DNA of 11,473 bases, taken from the NCBI GenBank assembly GCA_027483425.1, contig JAIXUR010000469.1:1-11473 (forward strand), read 5' to 3'. Below the pieces are notes generated by a model. That model made no database searches, had not been told where the DNA came from, and worked only from the letters and a program-made list of their open reading frames with translations. Both the position numbers and the translations under genes were made by a program. Within the stretch, counting starts at the first letter, position 1; each line of letters opens with the position of its first letter. Below, in pieces: positions 1 to 5,268 of the stretch. This DNA comes from Cyanobacteriota bacterium (GTDB taxonomy: Bacteria > Cyanobacteriota > Cyanobacteriia > Phormidesmidales > Phormidesmidaceae).

Positions 1-16
1 GGTCCCCCGATTATCT

Positions 17-544
17 CTAGGCCAATTCGTCCTCGGCCTCGTCGGTGTCCTCTGGCTCATCTACCCCGTCGGTCACGGCTACTTCGGTCATCGTAGGGGC
101 TACGGGGGCAGGGGGCGGTGCGACGGGGGATGACACCGGCGGTGCGACGGGTTTAGGCGCTGGGGTAGCGGCCACCGGGGGCTCGGGTGGCGGCGGCTCG
201 GGCAGGCCTAGCTGCTGCCGGGCCTGGGCCAGTAGATAGCTCGTGCTGGACTTGACGGTGTCAAATAGCGCTTGGCCGGTGGAGGTGATCGGCTGGGCCT
301 CGACACTGGAGTCTTTTTGGCTCAGTTCGGTGTACCAGGCACGGGTGCTGCGCCCTAGGCCCACGGAGGTGCGGTAGAACCATTCGCCCCCCACAAAGGT
401 GAGGCAAAGGACTAGCCATAGCAAAATACCCACCTCTCGGAGAATATCCCAGGTACGGGTGAGGGTCTTTTTGTAAATATCGCCCGTATCGTTGGCAAAC
501 AATAGCTGACTAACGATAGTGGCCTGGTCTTTAATTTTGTCCAT
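17..544 (-). CDS. Hypothetical one-pass membrane protein with proline-rich, acidic C-terminal tail
   Basis: I do not recognise a named family. The 175-residue product has a soluble N-terminus of about 35 residues, one clear membrane segment (about residues 38-56, from VGILLWLVLCLTFVGG), a short region to about 112, a run rich in Pro, Ala and Val (about 114-152), and a tail dense in Asp and Glu (about 160-175). This suggests a membrane anchor with an extended, probably disordered domain on one side. An upstream in-frame TTG (551-553) would add three residues. I prefer the ATG at 542-544 because a GGAG lies 11 bases upstream, whereas it almost abuts the TTG. The gene follows the GT9 gene on the same strand after about 130 bases; the gap holds AT-rich TATTTATA that could be a -10 element, so it may have its own promoter. 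The reading frame is convincing; the function is unknown. Confidence 0.75.
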   Translation of the reverse strand: MDKIKDQATIVSQLLFANDTGDIYKKTLTRTWDILREVGILLWLVLCLTFVGGEWFYRTSVGLGRSTRAWYTELSQKDSSVEAQPITSTGQALFDTVKSSTSYLLAQARQQLGLPEPPPPEPPVAATPAPKPVAPPVSSPVAPPPAPVAPTMTEVAVTDGVDEPEDTDEAEDELA

Positions 545-674
545 AGGTGCCAACTCTCCAATGGTTGAGCATGGTTGGGTAATGACGGCCAGGTATAAAT
601 ACCCGCTGACTAGATACTAGGTCGAGGGTATATGGGGTAACTATGGGTAGGTTAACCCTGGGTCAAGGACAGAT

Positions 675-1613
675 TTAGCTGGCTTCGCTCCAAATTTTTT
701 TGAGTACCTGGTCGGGGGCAATACCGTCCAGGGCTCCGGTAGTCGAGGTCAGCGCCACCAGGCGGTTGTTTCCCTCGGCGGAGAGGGGTGTGCTGTTGGC
801 CGCAAAGAGCCCCAGGGTGTAGACGTTGAGGGCGATCGCCAGCCCCAGCGGATAGCCTTCAACCGTCACCAGCAGGTTGGCGGCGGCAATTAGAGCGGCG
901 GTCTGGCCGGGGGTTTCGGGCCGTAGAACCTTAAGACCGGGCATAGCAGTGGCTAGGGCCGTGGTCTGGGGGGCGGCCTCGTCGGTTTGCAGCAGTGCTA
1001 GGGGGAGATCCGGCTGGCGCTGCTGAAAGTCTTGGAGGATGGCGAGCCAGCTTTCGGTGGGGTAGACGGTGCCGCTGGGATTAGGGCCGGGATAAATCAG
1101 CACATACCCTGCGGTCAACCCAGCTCCCTGGCGCATCGCGTCCACGGCGGACAGGTCTTTGCGGGGCACGTTGACTGAAACCGCTGGGGCAGCTCCGGTG
1201 ACGTTGATGAGCTTCAGCAGGTCGTTGGGGTAGGATGGGCCAGGGGAACGGGGCACCGTTGCCGTGAGCAGGAGGTCGTTGGCCGACCCACCGTAGCCTA
1301 GGCGGGTGGGCACACCACTGAGCCATAGCAGCAGGGCCATGGACCACGAATCGGTGAGGGTGAGTACGACATCGAACTCGCGATCGCGTAGGATACCCAG
1401 CAAATTAGCCCAGTCGGCGGGGCTGTTGCGGATACCAAAGCTGTAGGGCACCACCTCGGTCACCCCCGTAGAGAGCTGATACATCGCCGTGGCACTGGGG
1501 GGTGCGACCACAGAGACTTCGGCGTCGTCAAAGCTATCTTTGATCTGCTTAATGACCGGAAAGAAGCTCAGCTGAGTCTCCATTTCCCCTGGAACAAGAG
1601 CTAGTACCCGCAT
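675..1613 (-). CDS. Glycosyltransferase family 9-like protein (ADP-heptose:LPS heptosyltransferase-like fold)
   Basis: The 312-residue product resembles GT9 enzymes of the WaaC/WaaF type, which transfer sugars onto lipopolysaccharide at the cytoplasmic face of the membrane. The N-terminus (MRVLALVPGEM) starts a Rossmann-like half, followed by RLGYGG near residue 104 and a second half beginning YVLIYPGPNPSG near 170, as in GT-B folds. Length is slightly short for the family. The usual C-terminal D-x-G-x-x-H-L motif is degenerate: residues 252-258 read EGYPLGL, so the Asp is Glu and the His is lost. The N-terminal GD..LT.P motif is also poorly kept. It may act on a different sugar or acceptor, or be inactive. 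It diverges from ispD across a 299-base region. The start is the ATG at 1611-1613, with little Shine-Dalgarno signal. The family call is fairly secure; the substrate is unknown. Confidence 0.78.
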   Translation of the reverse strand: MRVLALVPGEMETQLSFFPVIKQIKDSFDDAEVSVVAPPSATAMYQLSTGVTEVVPYSFGIRNSPADWANLLGILRDREFDVVLTLTDSWSMALLLWLSGVPTRLGYGGSANDLLLTATVPRSPGPSYPNDLLKLINVTGAAPAVSVNVPRKDLSAVDAMRQGAGLTAGYVLIYPGPNPSGTVYPTESWLAILQDFQQRQPDLPLALLQTDEAAPQTTALATAMPGLKVLRPETPGQTAALIAAANLLVTVEGYPLGLAIALNVYTLGLFAANSTPLSAEGNNRLVALTSTTGALDGIAPDQVLKKIWSEAS

Positions 1614-1632
1614 ACGTTACTGTCCATGCCTG

Positions 1633-1658
1633 TTCGCAAGCTTTCGCAAGCTATTGTA
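1633..1658 (-). promoter_or_regulatory. Candidate promoter of the GT9 gene with a tandem 10-bp repeat
   Basis: On the minus strand TACAAT (1658-1653) is a good -10 hexamer, with a weak -35 TTAAAC 16 bases further upstream. Just downstream of the -10, and so around the predicted transcription start, lie two exact tandem copies of TTCGCAAGCT (plus-strand sense) at 1633-1642 and 1643-1652. A repeat in this position could be an operator, but nothing else shows this. Confidence 0.35.
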
Positions 1659-1787
1659 GTGGAACCTGGCCAAGGTTTAAGGGCTATCTGGATTACAAAA
1701 TGGATTAAATTTCACCCTAGGGATATAAATTCCCCGATGTAGGCGGCAGAATGCAGGTTCTAGGCGCTCGAATGAAGAATATTGGGT

Positions 1788-1816
1788 TTGACTCTTTTCT
1801 CATAAACTCCTAAAGT
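1788..1816 (+). promoter_or_regulatory. ispD: Candidate sigma-70-type promoter of ispD
   Basis: TTGACT (1788-1793, five of six consensus bases) is followed after exactly 17 bases by TAAAGT (1811-1816, four of six). This would leave a leader of about 90 bases before the ispD ATG at 1913. The rest of 1614-1912 holds a second TTGACG (1845-1850) and two TTTGTAC copies (1857-1863, 1868-1874) set 11 bases apart, but no gene I can support. Confidence 0.4.
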
Positions 1817-1912
1817 CTTCCCCCACGTATCATTACCCCAGCCGTTGACGCTTTGCTTTGTACCTGTTTTGTACTACCCTGGTAGGCCCTTGATAGGCAC
1901 CTGATCATACCT

Positions 1913-2638
1913 ATGGCACCCGTTCATTTGCTCATCCCCGCCGCGGGCAGCGGTCGCCGCATGGGGGCCGATCGCAACAAGATCCTGCTCCCCCTGCTCG
2001 GGCAACCGATCATCGCCTGGACACTCCAAGCCGCCGCTCAAGCCGACTCGGTCAGCTGGATTGGGCTGGTGGGCCAGGAGGGCGATCGCGCCGACCTAGA
2101 AACGATGGTGATCGCCCTCAATCTGTCCAAACCCGTGACCTTTATCCTGGGCGGTGACACCCGGCAACAGTCGGTCTACAACGGTCTCCAGGCCCTACCG
2201 GAGGCGGCCACCCGAGTCCTGATCCATGACGGAGCGCGCTGCCTGGCCACCCCAGCCCTGTTTGACCGCTGTGCCGCCGCCCTCGACCAGGGCCCTGGCC
2301 TGGTGGCGGCGGTGCCCGTCAAAGACACGATCAAGGTGGTCAATGGCGATCAGCGCATCGAAGCCACCCCCGATCGCCAGCGGCTATGGGCGGCTCAAAC
2401 TCCCCAGGGCTTTGACGTCGCGCTGCTCAAGCAGTGCCACCAGCAGGGCCTTGAGCTGGGCTGGAGCGTCACCGACGATGCCGCTCTGTTTGAGCAGTGT
2501 GACCTGCCGGTACAGGTGGTGCCCGGCGAAGAAACCAACCTCAAGGTAACAACGCCCATGGATCTGGCGATCGCCGAATTCATACTAAAACAGCGCCTGG
2601 GCTCACCCGAAGGCTCACCCGGCGCTGTCGCTGCTTAG
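1913..2638 (+). CDS. ispD: 2-C-methyl-D-erythritol 4-phosphate cytidylyltransferase
   Basis: IspD joins CTP and 2-C-methyl-D-erythritol 4-phosphate to give CDP-ME, the third step of the MEP pathway, which supplies isoprenoids for carotenoids, phytol and quinones. The 241-residue length is usual. The nucleotide-binding loop AAGSGRRMG lies at residues 10-18, and Arg16 and Lys23 match the catalytic E. coli Arg20 and Lys27. HDGAR (105-109), DTIKVV (138-143), Arg155, TPQGF (163-167), TDDAALFE (187-194) and NLKVTTP (209-215, Lys211 matching E. coli Lys213) complete the active site. The residue after Lys23 is Ile, where many homologues have Gln. The last 12 residues are a loose Gly/Pro/Ala tail. No good Shine-Dalgarno precedes the ATG. 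A plausible promoter lies about 90-125 bases upstream. It converges on psb30. Confidence 0.97.
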   Translation: MAPVHLLIPAAGSGRRMGADRNKILLPLLGQPIIAWTLQAAAQADSVSWIGLVGQEGDRADLETMVIALNLSKPVTFILGGDTRQQSVYNGLQALPEAATRVLIHDGARCLATPALFDRCAAALDQGPGLVAAVPVKDTIKVVNGDQRIEATPDRQRLWAAQTPQGFDVALLKQCHQQGLELGWSVTDDAALFEQCDLPVQVVPGEETNLKVTTPMDLAIAEFILKQRLGSPEGSPGAVAA

Positions 2639-2642
2639 GCCT

Positions 2643-2658
2643 TAGGATTTTGATCCTA
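2643..2658. terminator. Small hairpin between convergent ispD and psb30
   Basis: TAGGAT (2643-2648) and ATCCTA (2653-2658) form a perfect 6-bp stem with a 4-base loop, TTTG. It overlaps the stop codon of psb30 and starts five bases after the ispD stop. It could help end transcription from both sides, but it is AT-rich and has no strong T-run either way, so support is weak. Confidence 0.25.
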
Positions 2659-2787
2659 GAGGTCACCGCCACGCAAAAACAGCAGAAACACAATTACTGG
2701 GCCAGCAATGACAATCATCGCCAGCATAGATAACTGGGCAATCAGCTCAAAGTTAATGTTGCTCAAAATATCGCTCAGAAAGCTCAT
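2656..2787 (-). CDS. psb30: Photosystem II reaction centre protein Psb30 (Ycf12)
   Basis: This 43-residue membrane peptide matches Psb30/Ycf12, a small one-helix subunit at the edge of the PSII reaction centre near cytochrome b559 that stabilises the complex in the thylakoid. Family features visible are the N-terminal NINFELIAQLS (residues 10-20), a helix containing MIVIAGPVIVFLL (about 24-36), and the charged C-terminus RGGDL. I recall the cyanobacterial and chloroplast forms as having the same INxExIxQL, AGP and R-x-G-x-L layout. The ATG at 2785-2787 follows GGGAGG about four bases upstream, a strong ribosome binding site. The gene converges on ispD, ending 17 bases past its stop, and diverges from the YkgJ-type gene. 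At 43 codons it is easily missed by automatic gene finding. Confidence 0.9.
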   Translation of the reverse strand: MSFLSDILSNINFELIAQLSMLAMIVIAGPVIVFLLFLRGGDL

Positions 2788-2943
2788 GAACCCTCCCAAC
2801 ACAAGGCGACTGGACTAAAATGAAACTCGCTTTCGGTGCTCATTTTACCCGCTAACGCAGCACCCGTTTTAAATAACTTAACAAAATTCTAAGGCAGCAC
2901 CCGTTGCCCCCACCGTTAGGCCGGAGCGGCCAGAGGAAACGAT
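2788..2943. promoter_or_regulatory. Divergent psb30 / YkgJ promoter region with a repeated 17-base motif
   Basis: This 156-base spacer must hold the start signals for psb30 (leftward) and the YkgJ gene (rightward). CTAAcGCAGCACCCGTT (2852-2868) and CTAAgGCAGCACCCGTT (2889-2905) are direct repeats with one mismatch, 37 bases apart, flanking an AT-rich stretch (2867-2890). They could be paired binding sites for a regulator. On the minus strand TAAAAT near 2844-2849 could be the psb30 -10. A short GC hairpin, GGCCG-GAG-CGGCC (2919-2931), abuts the AGAGGA ribosome binding site of the YkgJ gene. No known operator consensus is recognised. Confidence 0.35.
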
Positions 2944-3300
2944 ATGGCAACCTGGCAATGTGTAAAATCCTGTGGGGCCTGCTGCTTTTTGGCCCCCGAC
3001 GAGCGTCCTGATCTGGAGTCGTACCTCACCCCTGACCAGCTAGCGCTCTATTTAAGCATGGTGGGCGAAGACGGCTGGTGCATCCACTACAACGCGGGCG
3101 ATCGCCTTTGCACCATCTACCCAGACCGACCAAGCTTTTGCCGCGTGACCTTTGACACCTTCGAGACCATGTTTGGCATTGCCGCCGATGAGCTAGACGA
3201 CTTCGCCATCGACTGCTGCCAAGAGCACATCGCCGATATCTACGGCGAACCCAGCCCCGAGATGGAGCGGTTTAACCAGGCGGTGGGGATAGAGGAGTAG
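2944..3300 (+). CDS. YkgJ-family cysteine cluster protein (UPF0153, CxxCC type)
   Basis: The 118-residue soluble protein has the YkgJ/UPF0153 cysteine pattern: Cys6, Cys10, Cys13 and Cys14 in CVKSCGACC, then Cys46, Cys56, and Cys66 in the RPSFCR segment, then Cys91-Cys92. The family is thought to bind zinc or an iron-sulfur cluster through these residues; no biochemical activity is established. The ATG at 2944 follows AGAGGA at a good distance. The gene is followed by two GDT1-type transporter halves on the same strand, which makes a role in metal handling plausible (inference). Its TAG stop (3298-3300) is part of a palindromic repeat, so the last codons may have been set by insertion of that repeat. 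The codon style matches its neighbours. Confidence 0.9.
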   Translation: MATWQCVKSCGACCFLAPDERPDLESYLTPDQLALYLSMVGEDGWCIHYNAGDRLCTIYPDRPSFCRVTFDTFETMFGIAADELDDFAIDCCQEHIADIYGEPSPEMERFNQAVGIEE

Positions 3301-3325
3301 GGGCAGACCTATGTGTCTGCCCTAG
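3297..3325 (-). repeat. Palindromic repeat, copy A (inverted relative to copies B and C)
   Basis: GGGCAGAC (3301-3308) and GTCTGCCC (3315-3322) form a perfect 8-bp stem around a 6-base loop; outer TA/TA pairs extend it with one bulged G. Read on the minus strand it matches copy C (3836-3864) at 27 of 29 positions. The first bases include the stop codon of the YkgJ gene. As a hairpin right after a stop codon it could also act as a transcript end or stabiliser. Confidence 0.8.
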
Positions 3326-3326
3326 G

Positions 3327-3344
3327 CCTATGTGTCTGCCCTAG
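3327..3344. repeat. Partial tandem duplication of palindromic repeat copy A
   Basis: The 18 bases CCTATGTGTCTGCCCTAG at 3327-3344 exactly repeat 3308-3325 with a 19-base period. Only the loop and one stem arm are duplicated, so this looks like slippage or a partial insertion rather than a full extra unit. Confidence 0.75.
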
Positions 3345-3427
3345 ATTGAAGGGGGTGGGTTGCGATCGCGGCTATACTTCTCGATAATGAAAGCATTATG
3401 AAATAGCCTGCGGCGTTCTAACCTATT

Positions 3428-3781
3428 GTGTCTATCTCTAGTTCCGCTCCCGAGTCTTCAACCAGTCCCCCAGTCCCAGCGGCTCAATCGATCAGCCGCA
3501 CAGCTTTCTGGCGGGTGTTTGGCTCCACCTTTATCACCATTTTCCTGGCTGAGCTAGGCGACAAAACCCAGGTCACCACGCTGTTGATGAGCGCCCAGTC
3601 CCAAGCACCCTGGATCGTCTTTCTAGGAGCTGGGAGCGCCCTGATCACCACCAGCCTGATCGGGGTGCTGCTGGGGCAGTGGCTGGCCCGCCGCGTTTCC
3701 CCCGCCACCCTCGACACCGCCGCCGGAGCCATGCTGCTAGGCATCACTGTCTGCCTGCTCTGGGATATTGTCCACCTGTAG
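3428..3781 (+). CDS. GDT1/TMEM165 family (UPF0016) transporter, first half-size subunit
   Basis: This 117-residue protein carries one GDT1 signature, E-L-G-D-K-T (residues 42-47 in AELGDKTQ). Family members exchange Mn2+ or Ca2+ for protons; a full transporter has two such motifs in two three-helix repeats, whose acidic residues bind the cation. This gene supplies one repeat, with a polar Ser/Pro-rich lead of about 25 residues and hydrophobic segments at about 30-55, 62-84 and 97-114. The partner repeat is the next gene, 118 bases downstream, so the two probably form a heterodimer. The only usable start is GTG at 3428, because an in-frame TAA lies at 3419-3421. No strong Shine-Dalgarno is seen. 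In cyanobacteria (Mnx) and chloroplasts (PAM71) the family moves manganese; which membrane this pair serves cannot be told from sequence. Confidence 0.9.
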   Translation: MSISSSAPESSTSPPVPAAQSISRTAFWRVFGSTFITIFLAELGDKTQVTTLLMSAQSQAPWIVFLGAGSALITTSLIGVLLGQWLARRVSPATLDTAAGAMLLGITVCLLWDIVHL

Positions 3782-3794
3782 GCGCACACAGGTC

Positions 3795-3822
3795 TAGGTC
3801 AGACACATTGGTCTGCCCCTAC
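3795..3822 (+). repeat. Palindromic repeat, copy B (degenerate)
   Basis: This copy lies 13 bases after the first GDT1 half-gene. It has CAGAC (3800-3804), the loop ACATTG, and GTCTGCCCCTAC (3811-3822). A GG-to-GT change in the left arm leaves only about 5 bp of stem. Orientation is the same as copy C. Confidence 0.7.
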
Positions 3823-3835
3823 CCACCGATGCGAT

Positions 3836-3864
3836 GTAGGGCAGACACATCGGTCTGCCCCTAC
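3836..3864 (+). repeat. Palindromic repeat, copy C (best preserved)
   Basis: GTAGGGCAGAC (3836-3846) pairs with GTCTGCCCCTAC (3853-3864) around the loop ACATCG, giving 11 bp with one bulged C. Copy B lies 13 bases upstream in the same orientation; copy A lies before the first GDT1 half-gene in the opposite orientation. It is followed by a 35-base C-rich, G-free tract (3865-3899) leading straight into the second GDT1 start. Confidence 0.8.
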
Positions 3865-3899
3865 CCCCCCATCCACCCCCTCACCTACCCCTCACCCCC

Positions 3900-4181
3900 A
3901 TGGACTGGAACCTCCTTGCCCTTAGCTTCACCGCCGTGTTTATCTCAGAGTTGGGGGATAAAAGTCAGCTGGCTGCGATCGCCCTGGGGGGTAGCTCAGC
4001 GTCGCCCCGGGCGGTATTTTTTGGTACCGCCGCCGCCCTGCTGCTGGCTAGCCTGCTGGGGGTACTTTTGGGCGAAGGAACCGCCCAGATTTTGCCCGAG
4101 CGGCTGGTGAAGGCGGTGGCTGCCGTCGGGTTTGCCCTGCTGGCGGTGCGGCTGCTGTGGCCGGGGGAAAGCTCCGACTAG
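3900..4181 (+). CDS. GDT1/TMEM165 family (UPF0016) transporter, second half-size subunit
   Basis: The 93-residue protein carries the second GDT1 signature, E-L-G-D-K-S (residues 17-22 in SELGDKSQ), very near its N-terminus. Hydrophobic segments lie at about 3-28, 38-57 and 68-86, so it is one three-helix repeat with almost no extra sequence. With the upstream half it would complete the two-motif transporter. The preceding 35 bases are almost pure C with some A and T and lack any Shine-Dalgarno. ATG 3900 is still the first possible start, since an in-frame TAG lies at 3837-3839 with no GTG or TTG after it. Translation may depend on the upstream half or on an unstructured leader. Its stop is only four bases from the ldh stop on the other strand. 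Confidence 0.9.
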   Translation: MDWNLLALSFTAVFISELGDKSQLAAIALGGSSASPRAVFFGTAAALLLASLLGVLLGEGTAQILPERLVKAVAAVGFALLAVRLLWPGESSD

Positions 4182-4185
4182 CGAC

Positions 4186-5172
4186 CTAAAACGTGATCTG
4201 ATCAATCACATCCCGCAGGGTCTGGGCCGAGTGCTGAAGCTGTGCCTGTTCGAGGCTATTGAGTGAGAAATTGACCCGTCGGCTTACCCCCATGCGTCCT
4301 ACCACCGCAGGCACGCTCAGGCACACATCCTTGACCCCAAAAATCTCATCGATGATACAGCTCACCGTCATCACCCGGTTTTGGTCACGGATAATTGCCT
4401 GCACAATCTGGGTAACGGCTAAGCCCACGGCAAAGTTGGTGTATCCCTTGCGTTTGATAATCTCGTAGGCGGCGTTTTTAGTCTGCTGAAAGATCTCATC
4501 CATAGCCTGGCGGTCATCGGTGGCCATGTCCTCGGTGTAGAGGTAGGTGCCGCCGACGTTGGCCTGACTCCAGAAGGGCACTTCGCTGTCGCCATGTTCA
4601 CCAATGATGTAGGCGTGCAGGCTGCGGGGATCAATACCCATGCGATGGGCTAGTAGATAGCGGAACCGTCCCGTATCTAGGACGGTGCCCGACCCCAACA
4701 CCCTGGCCTGGGGCAGCCCCGACAGCTTCCAGGCGGCGTAGGTGAGTACATCTACGGGGTTAGAGACCAGCAGCAAAATGGCCTCAGGGCAGTGGGTCAC
4801 AATGTCGGGGATGAGTTTTTTGAGAATCTCCACGTTTTTTTGCACCAGATCCAGGCGAGTTTCCCCATCTCGCTGAGCCGCCCCAGCGGTGATGATCACC
4901 ACGTCGGCCCCAGCGGCGTCGGCCATGGTACCAGCCTTAATCACTGTGGGCTGTACAAAGGACATGCCCTGCTCGAGATCCATCACTTCGCCAATCAATT
5001 TGTCCTGGTTGATGTCGACCAGCACCATCTCATCCAGCACATTCTGAATCATCATGGCGTAGGCACAGGCCAATCCCACCTGACCAGCGCCCACAATGAC
5101 GCCCTTGAGGGGGCGCAGGGGGTCGATCTTTAAATCGGGCAGGGGATTGGCGGTAAAGAGGCTATCAAACAT
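4186..5172 (-). CDS. ldh: L-lactate dehydrogenase, predicted FBP-regulated
   Basis: The enzyme reduces pyruvate to L-lactate with NADH, recycling NAD+ in fermentation. The 328-residue protein has the NAD-binding GAGQVG (28-33), the specificity loop AAQRDGETR with Gln100 (lactate rather than malate dehydrogenase, which has Arg here) and Arg106, Asn138 in SNPVD, Asp166 and Arg169 in DTGRFR, and catalytic His193 in IGEHGDSE. Arg171 and His186 match the two residues (Arg173, His188) that bind fructose 1,6-bisphosphate in allosteric bacterial enzymes, so activation by FBP is predicted. An in-frame TTG at 5194-5196 would add eight residues. I prefer ATG 5170-5172, which has AGGAG four bases upstream. 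The gene lies 96 bases after the acyltransferase gene on the same strand. An inverted repeat sits in its leader. Confidence 0.95.
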   Translation of the reverse strand: MFDSLFTANPLPDLKIDPLRPLKGVIVGAGQVGLACAYAMMIQNVLDEMVLVDINQDKLIGEVMDLEQGMSFVQPTVIKAGTMADAAGADVVIITAGAAQRDGETRLDLVQKNVEILKKLIPDIVTHCPEAILLLVSNPVDVLTYAAWKLSGLPQARVLGSGTVLDTGRFRYLLAHRMGIDPRSLHAYIIGEHGDSEVPFWSQANVGGTYLYTEDMATDDRQAMDEIFQQTKNAAYEIIKRKGYTNFAVGLAVTQIVQAIIRDQNRVMTVSCIIDEIFGVKDVCLSVPAVVGRMGVSRRVNFSLNSLEQAQLQHSAQTLRDVIDQITF

Positions 5173-5195
5173 CGGACTCCTGGGTCTGTAGGCCA

Positions 5196-5213
5196 ATGGT
5201 TTTAATAAACCAT
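5196..5213. promoter_or_regulatory. ldh: Inverted repeat in the ldh leader (possible operator)
   Basis: ATGGTTT (5196-5202) and AAACCAT (5207-5213) form a perfect 7-bp inverted repeat around TAAT, 24-41 bases upstream of the ldh start. The AT-rich centre reads TTTATTAAAA on the coding strand and could overlap a -10 element. It may be a binding site for a dimeric regulator or a small mRNA hairpin. No known redox-regulator consensus is claimed. Confidence 0.35.
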
Positions 5214-5268
5214 GGCATCGCCAGCTTGTCCTGTGATTAAGGCGTCATTTGGACATGGATAGAGCGAT

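Noticed and set aside
1626..1742. A 38-codon plus-strand frame between GT9 and ispD.
   Set aside because: No ribosome binding site, no recognisable peptide, and it overlaps the likely promoters.
1717..1803. A 28-codon minus-strand frame with AGGAG before its ATG, upstream of the GT9 gene.
   Set aside because: The peptide shows no membrane segment or known small-protein pattern; a good Shine-Dalgarno alone can arise by chance.
1860..1874. NtcA-like GTA...TAC site upstream of ispD.
   Set aside because: The spacing is nine bases, whereas NtcA sites need GTA-N8-TAC, and no suitably placed -10 follows.
3297..3864. CRISPR array formed by the GGGCAGAC/GTCTGCCC repeats.
   Set aside because: Only three or four copies exist, in mixed orientations, with irregular spacing and a gene between them; no cas genes are present.
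3679..4110. A 143-codon plus-strand frame across the junction of the two GDT1 halves.
   Set aside because: It is out of frame with both GDT1 motifs and its translation is Pro/Cys-rich low-complexity sequence, so it is a shadow.
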